From contig JBMFLE010000036.1 in NCBI GenBank assembly GCA_049971355.1, positions 1-6,294 on the forward strand: a stretch of 6,294 nt of DNA, written 5' to 3'. A program made the translations under genes and the position numbers. Of this stretch, positions 1-5,179 are shown piece by piece; the first letter of the stretch is position 1; each line of letters begins with the position of its first letter. A model generated the notes under the pieces. The model did no database searches and was not told where the DNA came from. It saw only the letters and a program-made list of their open reading frames with translations. The stretch is from JBMFLE01 sp049971355 (GTDB lineage: Bacteria > Patescibacteriota > Patescibacteriia > UBA2591 > UBA4787).

Positions 1-102
1 CTGATTTAATTGAGAAATGTTTTCTAAATCAAGACCTGTTTCCGCCTTAGTTTCATTATACAACTTTAAAAGGGTTTTTTCTACTTTAGATTTGTCGAAC
101 AA
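1..102 (-). CDS. Partial third copy of truncated A' protein, runs off the window
   Basis: This is the first 34 codons of another A' open frame, identical over this stretch to the A' gene at 541-906. It begins at TTG (100-102) and overlaps the last 17 nt of the B gene at 86-472. The encoded residues start MFDKSKVEK and continue into the LLKLYNETKAETG segment of gene A. The 3' end lies outside the window, so it cannot be told whether this copy is intact or which version of the variable 3' segment it carries. It lacks the membrane anchor and calcium motifs of full-length A. It could be a real short protein or a silent remnant of the duplication. Confidence 0.5.
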   Translation of the reverse strand, partial: MFDKSKVEKTLLKLYNETKAETGLDLENISQLNQ

Positions 103-472
103 AAACTTTCATCTCTTCCAGCTCTTTAACATCTTTGTCTTCCAGAATATTTTTCTCTCTTAATTTATTAATTAAAAATTGTAGTCTTTTGTCTTCTCGT
201 CGAAGCAAAAGCACGATATCGCCACGCAAATCAGCGATTTTGTCGTCAAAATGATCCATTAGTTCTAATTTGACTTTATTGAGCATCGGCGGCACCTTAG
301 CATCAATTCTCGCATCAACAATTTTCGGTACTCTCTCATCAATTATTTTCGGTACTCTCTCCTCAATTATTTTCGGTACTCTGTCATCAATTATTCTTTC
401 CACGGCTGGCAATAGAGTTTCCTCTGCAAACTCAGCTAAATCGCTTTTTGTTAATAATTGATCTTGATTCAT
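86..472 (-). CDS. Gene B, second copy: small alpha-helical octapeptide-repeat protein
   Basis: A 128-residue protein identical in amino acids, and by eye in nucleotides, to the copy at 890-1276. I do not recognise a named family. Small charged helical proteins with short internal repeats are common in Patescibacteria and are mostly uncharacterised. Residues 1-30 form a charged helix. Residues 31-62 are four octapeptides of the type RVPKIIxE, the last one degenerate. Residues 63-121 are a long amphipathic, probably coiled-coil region with many K/E/D/R and regular I/L/V. There is no signal peptide or membrane segment, so a cytoplasmic location is likely. I chose ATG at 470-472; an in-frame TTG two codons upstream (476-478) is possible, and neither start has a clear Shine-Dalgarno. 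The last 17 nt overlap the TTG start of the partial A' copy at 1-102. Confidence 0.7.
   Translation of the reverse strand: MNQDQLLTKSDLAEFAEETLLPAVERIIDDRVPKIIEERVPKIIDERVPKIVDARIDAKVPPMLNKVKLELMDHFDDKIADLRGDIVLLLRREDKRLQFLINKLREKNILEDKDVKELEEMKVFVRQI
321..392. repeat. 24-bp in-frame minisatellite, three copies
   Basis: Three consecutive 24-nt units begin ATTTTCGGTACTCT at 321, 345 and 369 and differ at only a few bases. A degenerate unit precedes them at about 297-320. On the minus strand the period encodes the octapeptide repeat of protein B. Being a multiple of three, gain or loss of units would change repeat number without shifting frame. Confidence 0.9.
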
Positions 473-495
473 AGACAATTAATTTAATTTTTCAT

Positions 496-517
496 TTGAT
501 ATCAATTATAATATCAA
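496..517 (-). promoter_or_regulatory. Symmetric element around a TATAAT in the A'-B spacer (copy 2)
   Basis: A perfect inverted repeat TTGATAT-N8-ATATCAA spans this stretch. Read on the minus strand its centre contains TATAAT (510 to 505), 27 nt before the first base of the B start codon. One arm forms the palindrome TTGATATCAA. This would suit a B promoter whose -10 sits inside an operator, but no good -35 (TTGACA-like) is visible 16-18 nt upstream. In an AT-rich spacer a TATAAT can arise by chance. Confidence 0.35.
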
Positions 518-540
518 GGCCGGTGCCTGTTCCTTCATAT

Positions 541-906
541 CTACGGCGCGAATTGTTGTTGTTTCAACACATCCAAAAATATCTTTTTTAATGTTTGGTC
601 GTCAATCTGCTCCAATAATTTTGCATCCATCCCTCCAGAAATCAAAATCTCTCTAATCTCTGATGGAGTCAACTGCTCTAAATTCTTTAATAATAATGAT
701 TGGGCAATATTTTCACTTTGACTTTGATCAGGACTGCTTTTCTTTGAAATTATATCAGAACTCGGCGAAATAGGCAAGGCAGACTCGTTTGACGGTAAAG
801 TAAACTGATTTAATTGAGAAATGTTTTCTAAATCAAGACCTGTTTCCGCCTTAGTTTCATTATACAACTTTAAAAGGGTTTTTTCTACTTTAGATTTGTC
901 GAACAA
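541..906 (-). CDS. A': truncated C-terminal copy of gene A
   Basis: A 121-residue open frame whose residues 11-121 match residues 166-276 of full-length A except for three changes near the C terminus (D/Y, D/E and V/A). Its first ten residues (MFDKSKVEKT) come mostly from sequence just past gene B, so the N terminus was created at the duplication joint. It keeps the linker and the second of A's two helical repeats, and loses the membrane anchor, both TSP3 calcium motifs and most of the first helical repeat. The start would be TTG (904-906), because a TGA lies in frame three codons upstream. That start lies inside the 3' end of gene B (17-nt overlap), which would allow translational coupling. 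It may be expressed as a soluble partner of A, or be a pseudogene. Most differences from A are synonymous leucine changes, which favours past coding selection. Confidence 0.6.
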   Translation of the reverse strand: MFDKSKVEKTLLKLYNETKAETGLDLENISQLNQFTLPSNESALPISPSSDIISKKSSPDQSQSENIAQSLLLKNLEQLTPSEIREILISGGMDAKLLEQIDDQTLKKIFLDVLKQQQFAP

Positions 907-1276
907 AAACTTTCATCTCTTCCAGCTCTTTAACATCTTTGTCTTCCAGAATATTTTTCTCTCTTAATTTATTAATTAAAAATTGTAGTCTTTTGTCTTC
1001 TCGTCGAAGCAAAAGCACGATATCGCCACGCAAATCAGCGATTTTGTCGTCAAAATGATCCATTAGTTCTAATTTGACTTTATTGAGCATCGGCGGCACC
1101 TTAGCATCAATTCTCGCATCAACAATTTTCGGTACTCTCTCATCAATTATTTTCGGTACTCTCTCCTCAATTATTTTCGGTACTCTGTCATCAATTATTC
1201 TTTCCACGGCTGGCAATAGAGTTTCCTCTGCAAACTCAGCTAAATCGCTTTTTGTTAATAATTGATCTTGATTCAT
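890..1276 (-). CDS. Gene B, first copy: small alpha-helical octapeptide-repeat protein
   Basis: A 128-residue protein of unknown function, the copy directly downstream of full-length A and so probably the ancestral one. The order is an N-terminal charged helix (1-30), octapeptides at 31-38, 39-46 and 47-54 plus a degenerate fourth at 55-62, then a charged amphipathic helix to about residue 121. A proline in every octapeptide argues against one continuous coiled coil in the repeat section; it may form kinked helices or a rod. There are no cysteines and no secretion signal. The start taken is ATG at 1274-1276, with an alternative TTG at 1280-1282. It lies 68 nt downstream of the A stop, so the two are probably co-transcribed, with a possible extra promoter in the spacer. 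Its 3' end overlaps the A' start by 17 nt. Confidence 0.75.
   Translation of the reverse strand: MNQDQLLTKSDLAEFAEETLLPAVERIIDDRVPKIIEERVPKIIDERVPKIVDARIDAKVPPMLNKVKLELMDHFDDKIADLRGDIVLLLRREDKRLQFLINKLREKNILEDKDVKELEEMKVFVRQI
1125..1196. repeat. 24-bp in-frame minisatellite, three copies (first B gene)
   Basis: Same three 24-nt units as at 321-392, shifted by 804 bp, starting at 1125, 1149 and 1173. The repeat number and every base are the same in both B genes, so the minisatellite has not changed since the units last shared sequence. Confidence 0.9.
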
Positions 1277-1299
1277 AGACAATTAATTTAATTTTTCAT

Positions 1300-1321
1300 T
1301 TGATATCAATTATAATATCAA
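1300..1321 (-). promoter_or_regulatory. Symmetric element around a TATAAT in the A-B spacer (copy 1)
   Basis: Identical to the element at 496-517: TTGATAT-N8-ATATCAA with TATAAT on the minus strand at 1314 to 1309. Because it lies inside the 804-bp unit, every B copy carries its own version. The -35 match is poor, so the promoter call is tentative. Confidence 0.35.
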
Positions 1322-1344
1322 GGCCGGTGCCTGTTCCTTCATAT

Positions 1345-2175
1345 CTACGGCGCGAATTGTTGTTGTTTCAGCGCCTCTAAAAATATCTTTTTTAATGTTT
1401 GGTAGTCAATCTGCTCCAATAATTTTGCATCCATCCCTCCAGAAATCAAAATCTCTCTAATCTCTGATGGAGTTAGCTGCTCTAAATTCTTTAATAATAG
1501 TGATTGGGCAATATTTTCACTTTGACTTTGATCAGGACTGCTTTTCTTTGAAATTATATCAGAACTCGGCGAAATAGGCAAGGCAGACTCGTTTGACGGT
1601 AAAGTAAACTGATTTAATTGAGAAATGTTTTCTAAATCAAGACCTGTTTCCGCCTTAGTTTCATTATACAACTTTAAAAGGGTTTGGTCATCTATTTTAT
1701 CCACAGCCTCCTTATCTAAACCACCTTTCTTAACTAATAAATCCCTAATTTCTTGAGGACTGACCTCATTTTGCTCTATTGGTGATTTATTTTCTGAGAC
1801 AGCTTCGAATGTTTGCTCTAAATTTGACTCAACTACCTTCTTATTATAGGGCGTTGACTCTGGGCTTAAGGGATTACTTTTGGCCTCTACCTCTTCTTTG
1901 TCAGAAAATCCATCACTGTCAGAATCGGGTAAATAGGCCGAAGTTTTATAAATATATTGTTCTTGAAAATCTGTTAGACCGTCTTTATCAGTATCAAGAT
2001 TTTGCGCTTCGGCTAATAATTTTTGAACATCAACAGCTGGTTTTTTGCTCTGCTGCTCGGCAAATGGACTGCGAATGTGATGCCTGATTTGAAAATAACC
2101 AAAAGCTAAAGCAAAAATAGAAAAACCAATTAAGCCGAGAAGTAAAAAATTTGTTGTCGCTGATTTATGTTTCAT
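1345..2175 (-). CDS. Gene A, full length: membrane-anchored TSP3 calcium-motif protein
   Basis: A 276-residue protein with no specific family I can name. Residues 1-9 are basic and polar, and 10-30 are a hydrophobic helix without an obvious cleavage site, so it is probably a signal anchor with the rest outside the membrane. Residues 61-72 and 84-95 are two aspartate-rich loops of the DxDxDGxxDxxE type, the bacterial thrombospondin-type-3 calcium-binding motif. Two homologous helical repeats follow, at about 139-170 and 235-265, each running S/TP-x-EIR ... ID-x-QTL-x-K. Between them is a low-complexity linker rich in Ser, Pro and Asn. The ATG at 2173-2175 fits the membrane anchor; there is no Shine-Dalgarno. 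It lies 43 nt downstream of rsmA and 68 nt upstream of B. Its 3' part is the source of the A' copies. A surface or envelope structural role is a guess. Confidence 0.8.
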   Translation of the reverse strand: MKHKSATTNFLLLGLIGFSIFALAFGYFQIRHHIRSPFAEQQSKKPAVDVQKLLAEAQNLDTDKDGLTDFQEQYIYKTSAYLPDSDSDGFSDKEEVEAKSNPLSPESTPYNKKVVESNLEQTFEAVSENKSPIEQNEVSPQEIRDLLVKKGGLDKEAVDKIDDQTLLKLYNETKAETGLDLENISQLNQFTLPSNESALPISPSSDIISKKSSPDQSQSENIAQSLLLKNLEQLTPSEIREILISGGMDAKLLEQIDYQTLKKIFLEALKQQQFAP

Positions 2176-2184
2176 ATAAATATG

Positions 2185-2219
2185 ATGCGAATATGCGAAT
2201 TTATGCGAATGATGCGAAT
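2185..2219. repeat. Four copies of ATGCGAAT in the rsmA-A spacer
   Basis: ATGCGAAT occurs at 2185-2192, 2193-2200, 2203-2210 and 2212-2219 (ATTCGCAT on the minus strand), with spacings of 8, 10 and 9 nt. The copies fill most of the 43-nt gap, and the last touches the rsmA stop codon. They could be a repeat-derived spacer or binding sites upstream of gene A. Confidence 0.85.
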
Positions 2220-3085
2220 TAGATTAGCATCATGTTATATAATTTTATCCAGTCTCCCACTGATAATTCTTGGGCCCTGATTTTTAAGTTCAAATTTAAT
2301 TTTCTAAAAATTTTTTCTCCTTGTTCTTTGTCAATTATACTCTTTTTAATTAAATTATTCAAGAGATATTTTCTCGGCGCCGAGAATCCGGCTCTCAACA
2401 CCTCAAAAAATTTTTTTTCATCAATTTGTATATTTGTAGTAGATATCCGGAGGATTGCTGAATCAACCTTTGGTCTTGGCCAAAAATTATTTTTTGAAAC
2501 ATAAGAAATTATTTTCGGCTGACCGTAGAATTGAACCATAACTGAAAGTAAACTCATTTTTGGTGGTCGGGCAACAATTCTTTGAGCCACTTCTTTTTGT
2601 AACATCAGAACCATTAATTTTGGTTTCAACTTTTCGGACAAAAATTTTCTTAAAATAATTCCGGTTAAATTATAGGGAATATTACCAATAATTTTTAAAT
2701 TTGGAATTTGGAATTTATCTCCTTTGGTGAGATGTCCTGTAGGGACAGAATTTATTTGAAAATTGAAAATTGAAAATTGAAAATTTCTAATATCGCCCTG
2801 GACAATTTCAATATTTCTATAATCAGCTAACTGTTTTTTCAAAATCTCGATTAATCTTTTATCAATCTCAACCGCAATCACTTTTTTAACTCTCTCGGCT
2901 AATTGTCTGGTTAGATTGCCCAAACCAGCCCCAATTTCCAAGATAATATCGTCTTTCTTTAACTCAGCTGCTTCTATTATTTTAGCATAAATTTTAGGAT
3001 TAATCAAAAAGTTCTGTCCTCTTTTACGCAAGGGTTTAATACTGTATTTTTGACAAACTTGCCTAATTTCAGCGATTAAAGACAT
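2219..3085 (-). CDS. rsmA: 16S rRNA (adenine1518-N6/adenine1519-N6)-dimethyltransferase RsmA (KsgA)
   Basis: Transfers four methyl groups from S-adenosylmethionine to two adjacent adenines in the 3' terminal hairpin of 16S rRNA during small-subunit maturation, in the cytoplasm. The 288-residue frame shows the family hallmarks in order: GQNFL (23-27), SAM-binding EIGAGLGNLT (50-59), VEID (72-75), QGDI (96-99), the catalytic NIPY (135-138), PKVDSA (205-210) and the C-terminal RAGF-SAPRKYLLNNL region (231-245). Length is slightly above the usual 260-280 because of an insertion at about 101-131, between QGDI and NIPY, coded by repetitive DNA (2700-2786). I chose ATG at 3083-3085 because it places GQNFL at the usual distance from the N terminus. 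A TTG ten codons upstream (3113-3115) has an AGGA, but it is too close to the start codon. The spacer upstream carries a candidate promoter. Confidence 0.95.
   Translation of the reverse strand: MSLIAEIRQVCQKYSIKPLRKRGQNFLINPKIYAKIIEAAELKKDDIILEIGAGLGNLTRQLAERVKKVIAVEIDKRLIEILKKQLADYRNIEIVQGDIRNFQFSIFNFQINSVPTGHLTKGDKFQIPNLKIIGNIPYNLTGIILRKFLSEKLKPKLMVLMLQKEVAQRIVARPPKMSLLSVMVQFYGQPKIISYVSKNNFWPRPKVDSAILRISTTNIQIDEKKFFEVLRAGFSAPRKYLLNNLIKKSIIDKEQGEKIFRKLNLNLKIRAQELSVGDWIKLYNMMLI
2700..2786. repeat. Repeat-derived insertion inside rsmA
   Basis: TTGAAAA is repeated four times in tandem (2756-2783). Two tandem TTTGGAA units lie at 2700-2713. Between them are two small inverted repeats: ATCTC-N7-GAGAT and TGTCC-N5-GGACA. 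On the minus strand this codes the residues between the QGDI and NIPY motifs of RsmA, which are low-complexity (FQFSIFNFQ) and about 15 residues longer than in E. coli KsgA. The reading frame is intact. Confidence 0.75.
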
Positions 3086-3149
3086 TGAGAGAAAACTTTG
3101 GCATTTCTTGTTCAATTCCTATAATTTGAGCTACTTATTACTACATTCA

Positions 3150-3178
3150 ATTATAAAATAAATTATTAAAAAGGTGAA
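3150..3178 (-). promoter_or_regulatory. Candidate sigma-70-type promoter for rsmA
   Basis: On the minus strand, TTCACC (3178-3173) is followed after 17 nt by a perfect TATAAT (3155-3150). Start of transcription would fall near 3143, giving a leader of about 58 nt to the chosen rsmA ATG. The -35 matches consensus at 4 of 6 positions. Confidence 0.4.
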
Positions 3179-3257
3179 GATGGGGCTGCGAATATTACCC
3201 ACAAATGATAATATCAGAGACAGAATATCAAGATATTTTTTATCAAATTGTTTATTG

Positions 3258-3302
3258 GGACGTGAGCCCTAAAAATGGGAGACCATTTGTGTAATTTCTA
3301 AA
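3258..3302. repeat. 45-nt dispersed repeat, copy downstream of the pilus operon
   Basis: Matches 6067-6111 at 40 of 45 positions in the same orientation. It includes AAATGG-GAGA-CCATTT on the plus strand, a perfect 6-bp stem with a GNRA-type loop, and GGG-N7-CCC before it. An extra shared TTTTATCAAAT lies upstream of both copies (3238-3248 and 6036-6046) at different distances, so the homology is longer with an indel. The two copies bracket the pilus operon. Confidence 0.85.
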
Positions 3303-3376
3303 TCGACCATTAGCCGAAGAACGGAACACAAATCTTTACGAATATACTAATATGAAAAATACTGGTGTCTGCCCCT

Positions 3377-4015
3377 TTAATATCTGCCTTTTTCTTGATA
3401 ACGTTGGGGGATTGTTTGCTGAAGTCTAATTCGGTGCTCGCCAAATTTTTCCTTACGCGATTTAAGTTCTAAAACAATAGTTGCTTGCGGAATCTGATAT
3501 TTAGTTGCTTCAGAGATGAAGGGGTCACAACTTGGACAAATATAAACATCAAATTTGGTCACACTGATATCAGCCATAGTAACCTCCCCCCAAACGCCCT
3601 CGGTAGTACAATCACCGCAGGTTGAGCCCCTACATTTTTTTAAGGCGCAAATTTCACCAGCTGCGCCAGTACAATCAGTATTTTCTCCATATTTACATCG
3701 ACGATATTGAATAAAAGTAGCTGGCGAAGCAGCATCAGTTAGAGCCAAAACATCTGTTGGGGTTGAACAATCAGTTAAACAACCATAATAATCATAGTCA
3801 ATTTGATTTGCTCTAATATCTTTGGCAATTAAATTGAAAATTAATTGTCCATCCTGTTGTAAATTAGTTGTGGCTATAGTCTTTTGCTGTGGGCCAATAC
3901 TATAAAGATAAACTCCAACCGCGCTAATAATCACGACAACAATAATACCAACCGAAATAATCAGCTCAATAAGGGTAAATGAAGCAATTAAGTTATTTTT
4001 AATTTTAATTGACAT
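3377..4015 (-). CDS. Type IV pilus / type II secretion pseudopilin, PilW/GspJ-like, cysteine-rich
   Basis: A 212-residue minor pilin or pseudopilin. A short basic leader (1-12) precedes the class III signal FTLIE, with F13 as +1 and E17 as the conserved +5 glutamate. The -1 residue is Ser12 where Gly is usual. Residues 15-39 are the hydrophobic helix that anchors the subunit and packs it in the filament core. The region LQQDGQLIFNLIAKDIRAN (52-70) matches the helix typical of PilW/GspJ-type proteins. The globular domain has ten cysteines (79, 83, 107, 115, 123, 128, 133, 136, 160, 163), including CGDC and CPSC, suggesting several disulfides or metal sites. The start is ATG at 4013-4015, 4 nt after the PilV-like gene. 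It is the last gene of the operon. Assignment to PilW/GspJ rests on position and the N-terminal third, so subtype confidence is moderate. Confidence 0.8.
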   Translation of the reverse strand: MSIKIKNNLIASFTLIELIISVGIIVVVIISAVGVYLYSIGPQQKTIATTNLQQDGQLIFNLIAKDIRANQIDYDYYGCLTDCSTPTDVLALTDAASPATFIQYRRCKYGENTDCTGAAGEICALKKCRGSTCGDCTTEGVWGEVTMADISVTKFDVYICPSCDPFISEATKYQIPQATIVLELKSRKEKFGEHRIRLQQTIPQRYQEKGRY

Positions 4016-4019
4016 AAAA

Positions 4020-4565
4020 TTATTTTTGCCAATTGGTCAATCTAACTTCAAGAATAATTTGATGGGGTCGATTATGTTCTATCCAATAAACTTCTGATCT
4101 AATCTTTTTTTCGCAATTATTATCGCAAACGTCACCTAAATTATCGCCAGCTGAAATAGTAACCATTCTTTTAAATATAGTCGGACTATTACCAGCGGGG
4201 CTATGAACATAAAAATTGTTTGAAGTCAGATAAAGCTGACAATTGTCGCATTGGACAATATCTGAATTATCAGCAGAAGATAGACTATAAGTAGAAGCAT
4301 CAATAATCCAATTGCCTTCTTCTAGACCGTAGGGCCAAACTTTATTAGGATTAAGCCATTGACTATCTCGAACATTTTTAGTTAATTCCAAACCTTCCCG
4401 AACCAAAAAAACAGCAATCGTCCGCTCAGTGCTTTGGCCGCCCATAGATAAATTAGAAAGAGCGATAGAAAGAATAGCCACCAGGGCCAGGGTGGTCAAA
4501 CCAATTGCCACTAAAACCTCCACTAAAGTTTGTCCGGAATTTGGTTCCGATTTTAGAATTTGCAT
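4020..4565 (-). CDS. Type IV pilus pseudopilin, PilV/GspI-like
   Basis: A 181-residue prepilin-like protein. Leader residues 1-11 end in Gly11. Cleavage before Gln12 gives mature QTLVE with the +5 glutamate at 16; Q at +1 replaces the usual F or M. The hydrophobic helix runs from about 14 to 38. The LVREGLELTKNVRDSQW segment (54-70) and the ending EVYWIEHNRPHQIILEVRLTNW are typical of the PilV-like pseudopilins that follow the FimT/GspH gene in such clusters. Four cysteines form CDNC (106-109) and CDNNC (147-151), probably disulfides. The ATG at 4563-4565 gives the expected short leader. It lies 50 nt downstream of the GspH-like gene and 4 nt upstream of the PilW-like gene. It is expected to be an initiating or tip minor pilin processed by the PilD encoded upstream. 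Confidence 0.85.
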   Translation of the reverse strand: MQILKSEPNSGQTLVEVLVAIGLTTLALVAILSIALSNLSMGGQSTERTIAVFLVREGLELTKNVRDSQWLNPNKVWPYGLEEGNWIIDASTYSLSSADNSDIVQCDNCQLYLTSNNFYVHSPAGNSPTIFKRMVTISAGDNLGDVCDNNCEKKIRSEVYWIEHNRPHQIILEVRLTNWQK

Positions 4566-4615
4566 AGAAATAAAAAACTAATCAACTGTTTTTAATTTCT
4601 CTTAAAGGCAGCCTT

Positions 4616-5170
4616 TTACCAAGAAATACTAATTTTACCAGCTGAATTTACTCGAATATAAAGATAACGATTTTCTTCTGTTTGTTGAACAGTGAATATT
4701 TTTTCTCCGGAAAAATTGCAATTTAAGGCGCAGCAGCAGCAAACCTCAGCTGAAGGCGGTTTAAAAACTAAATATTGACAACCAGCGGGATAAGAAAGAA
4801 TAATATTGGCAGCTAAAGTAAAATCCTGAATAGCTTCATCGGTTCCTTCATCCCATTGGTAATTGCAAGGCGAAGATTTGTCAATAAATAATCGATAGGA
4901 AGTGTTAGATATAAAATAAATGCCATAACCGCAATCAGTACGAATGGAACCATAACCGGTTAGGGCCATATTTTGAGCTTGTTTAAAGACACCAACAATT
5001 TTTTGCGTTTCAGTAATAAGTCCACCGACTCTTTGACCGGTCCGATAATTAGCCAAAGTTAGGGTAGTAAGAAATCCGATAATTAAAATGACTATAATTA
5101 TTTCAATGATGGTAAAGGCAAATTGTCCTTTGAAAACAGTCTGAACAAAAAATTTAATCTTGTTGATCAT
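4616..5170 (-). CDS. Type IV pilus / type II secretion pseudopilin, GspH/FimT-like, cysteine-rich
   Basis: A 184-residue prepilin-like protein. Leader 1-18 precedes FTIIE, with F19 as +1 and E23 as the conserved +5 glutamate; the -1 residue is Ala18, not Gly. The hydrophobic helix spans 21-40. The segment after it (51-77, TQKIVGVFKQAQNMALTG) and the C-terminal YLYIRVNSAGKISI strand fit GspH/FimT-type minor pilins. Eight cysteines are present (80, 102, 131, 144-147, 151), four of them consecutive and coded by TGC repeats. The ATG at 5168-5170 is 9 nt after the pilD stop, so the two are co-transcribed. The protein probably primes pilus assembly with the other minor pilins. The major pilin is not in the window, so it cannot be told whether this is an adhesion, twitching or DNA-uptake pilus. 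Confidence 0.85.
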   Translation of the reverse strand: MINKIKFFVQTVFKGQFAFTIIEIIIVILIIGFLTTLTLANYRTGQRVGGLITETQKIVGVFKQAQNMALTGYGSIRTDCGYGIYFISNTSYRLFIDKSSPCNYQWDEGTDEAIQDFTLAANIILSYPAGCQYLVFKPPSAEVCCCCALNCNFSGEKIFTVQQTEENRYLYIRVNSAGKISISW

Positions 5171-5179
5171 AAAAATTTT

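Larger units (their letters stand above)
1..1685. repeat. 804-bp tandem duplication array (at least 2 full units plus a partial third)
   Basis: Sequence shifted by 804 bp matches itself. Positions 1-540 equal 805-1344 with no difference found by eye, and 541-881 match 1345-1685 with 8 substitutions. The units are 882-1685, 78-881 and a partial one at 1-77 that leaves the window. Each unit holds the last 111 codons of gene A, a 68-bp spacer and the whole of gene B. The outer break lies in the A coding sequence near 1685, just after a shared AAACCC (minus strand). At the two internal joints, near 881 and 77, that point of A is fused to the sequence just past the end of B. The array probably extends further left. 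An assembly effect cannot be excluded from sequence alone, but the 8 substitutions argue against a simple copy artefact. Confidence 0.95.
3086..3376. other. Spacer between the pilus operon and rsmA, no gene found
   Basis: No convincing coding frame in 291 bp. It contains the 45-nt dispersed repeat (3258-3302), a small AT palindrome AATATC-AA-GATATT (3224-3237) and a candidate minus-strand promoter for rsmA (3150-3178). Directly after the last pseudopilin stop codon is GGGGCAGACACC on the minus strand, a 12-mer of the sort seen at the ends of dispersed elements; I see no partner for it here. No clear intrinsic terminator is visible. The stem AAATGG-TCTC-CCATTT at 3271-3286 on the minus strand, followed by two more T, is only a weak candidate. 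Confidence 0.6.

Noticed and set aside
321..392. Possible CRISPR array from the regular 24-bp units
   Set aside because: Units are directly adjacent with no spacers and are in frame with a coding gene.
270..461. Plus-strand 63-codon frame rich in repeated FGTLSSII (also at 1074-1265)
   Set aside because: It is the antisense of the 24-bp repeat inside gene B; its regularity is fully explained by the minisatellite.
1779..2087. Plus-strand 102-codon frame inside gene A
   Set aside because: Antisense to the TSP3 region of A; no recognisable domain, and A is clearly the coding strand.
2232..2504. Plus-strand 90-codon frame
   Set aside because: Antisense to the conserved C-terminal part of rsmA.
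3113..3115. TTG as the rsmA start, ten codons upstream of the chosen ATG
   Set aside because: The AGGA is too close to it, and the ATG at 3083-3085 gives the family-typical N-terminal length.
3364..3375. GGGGCAGACACC (minus strand) just after the last pseudopilin as a mobile-element end
   Set aside because: No matching inverted or direct partner in the window and no transposase nearby.
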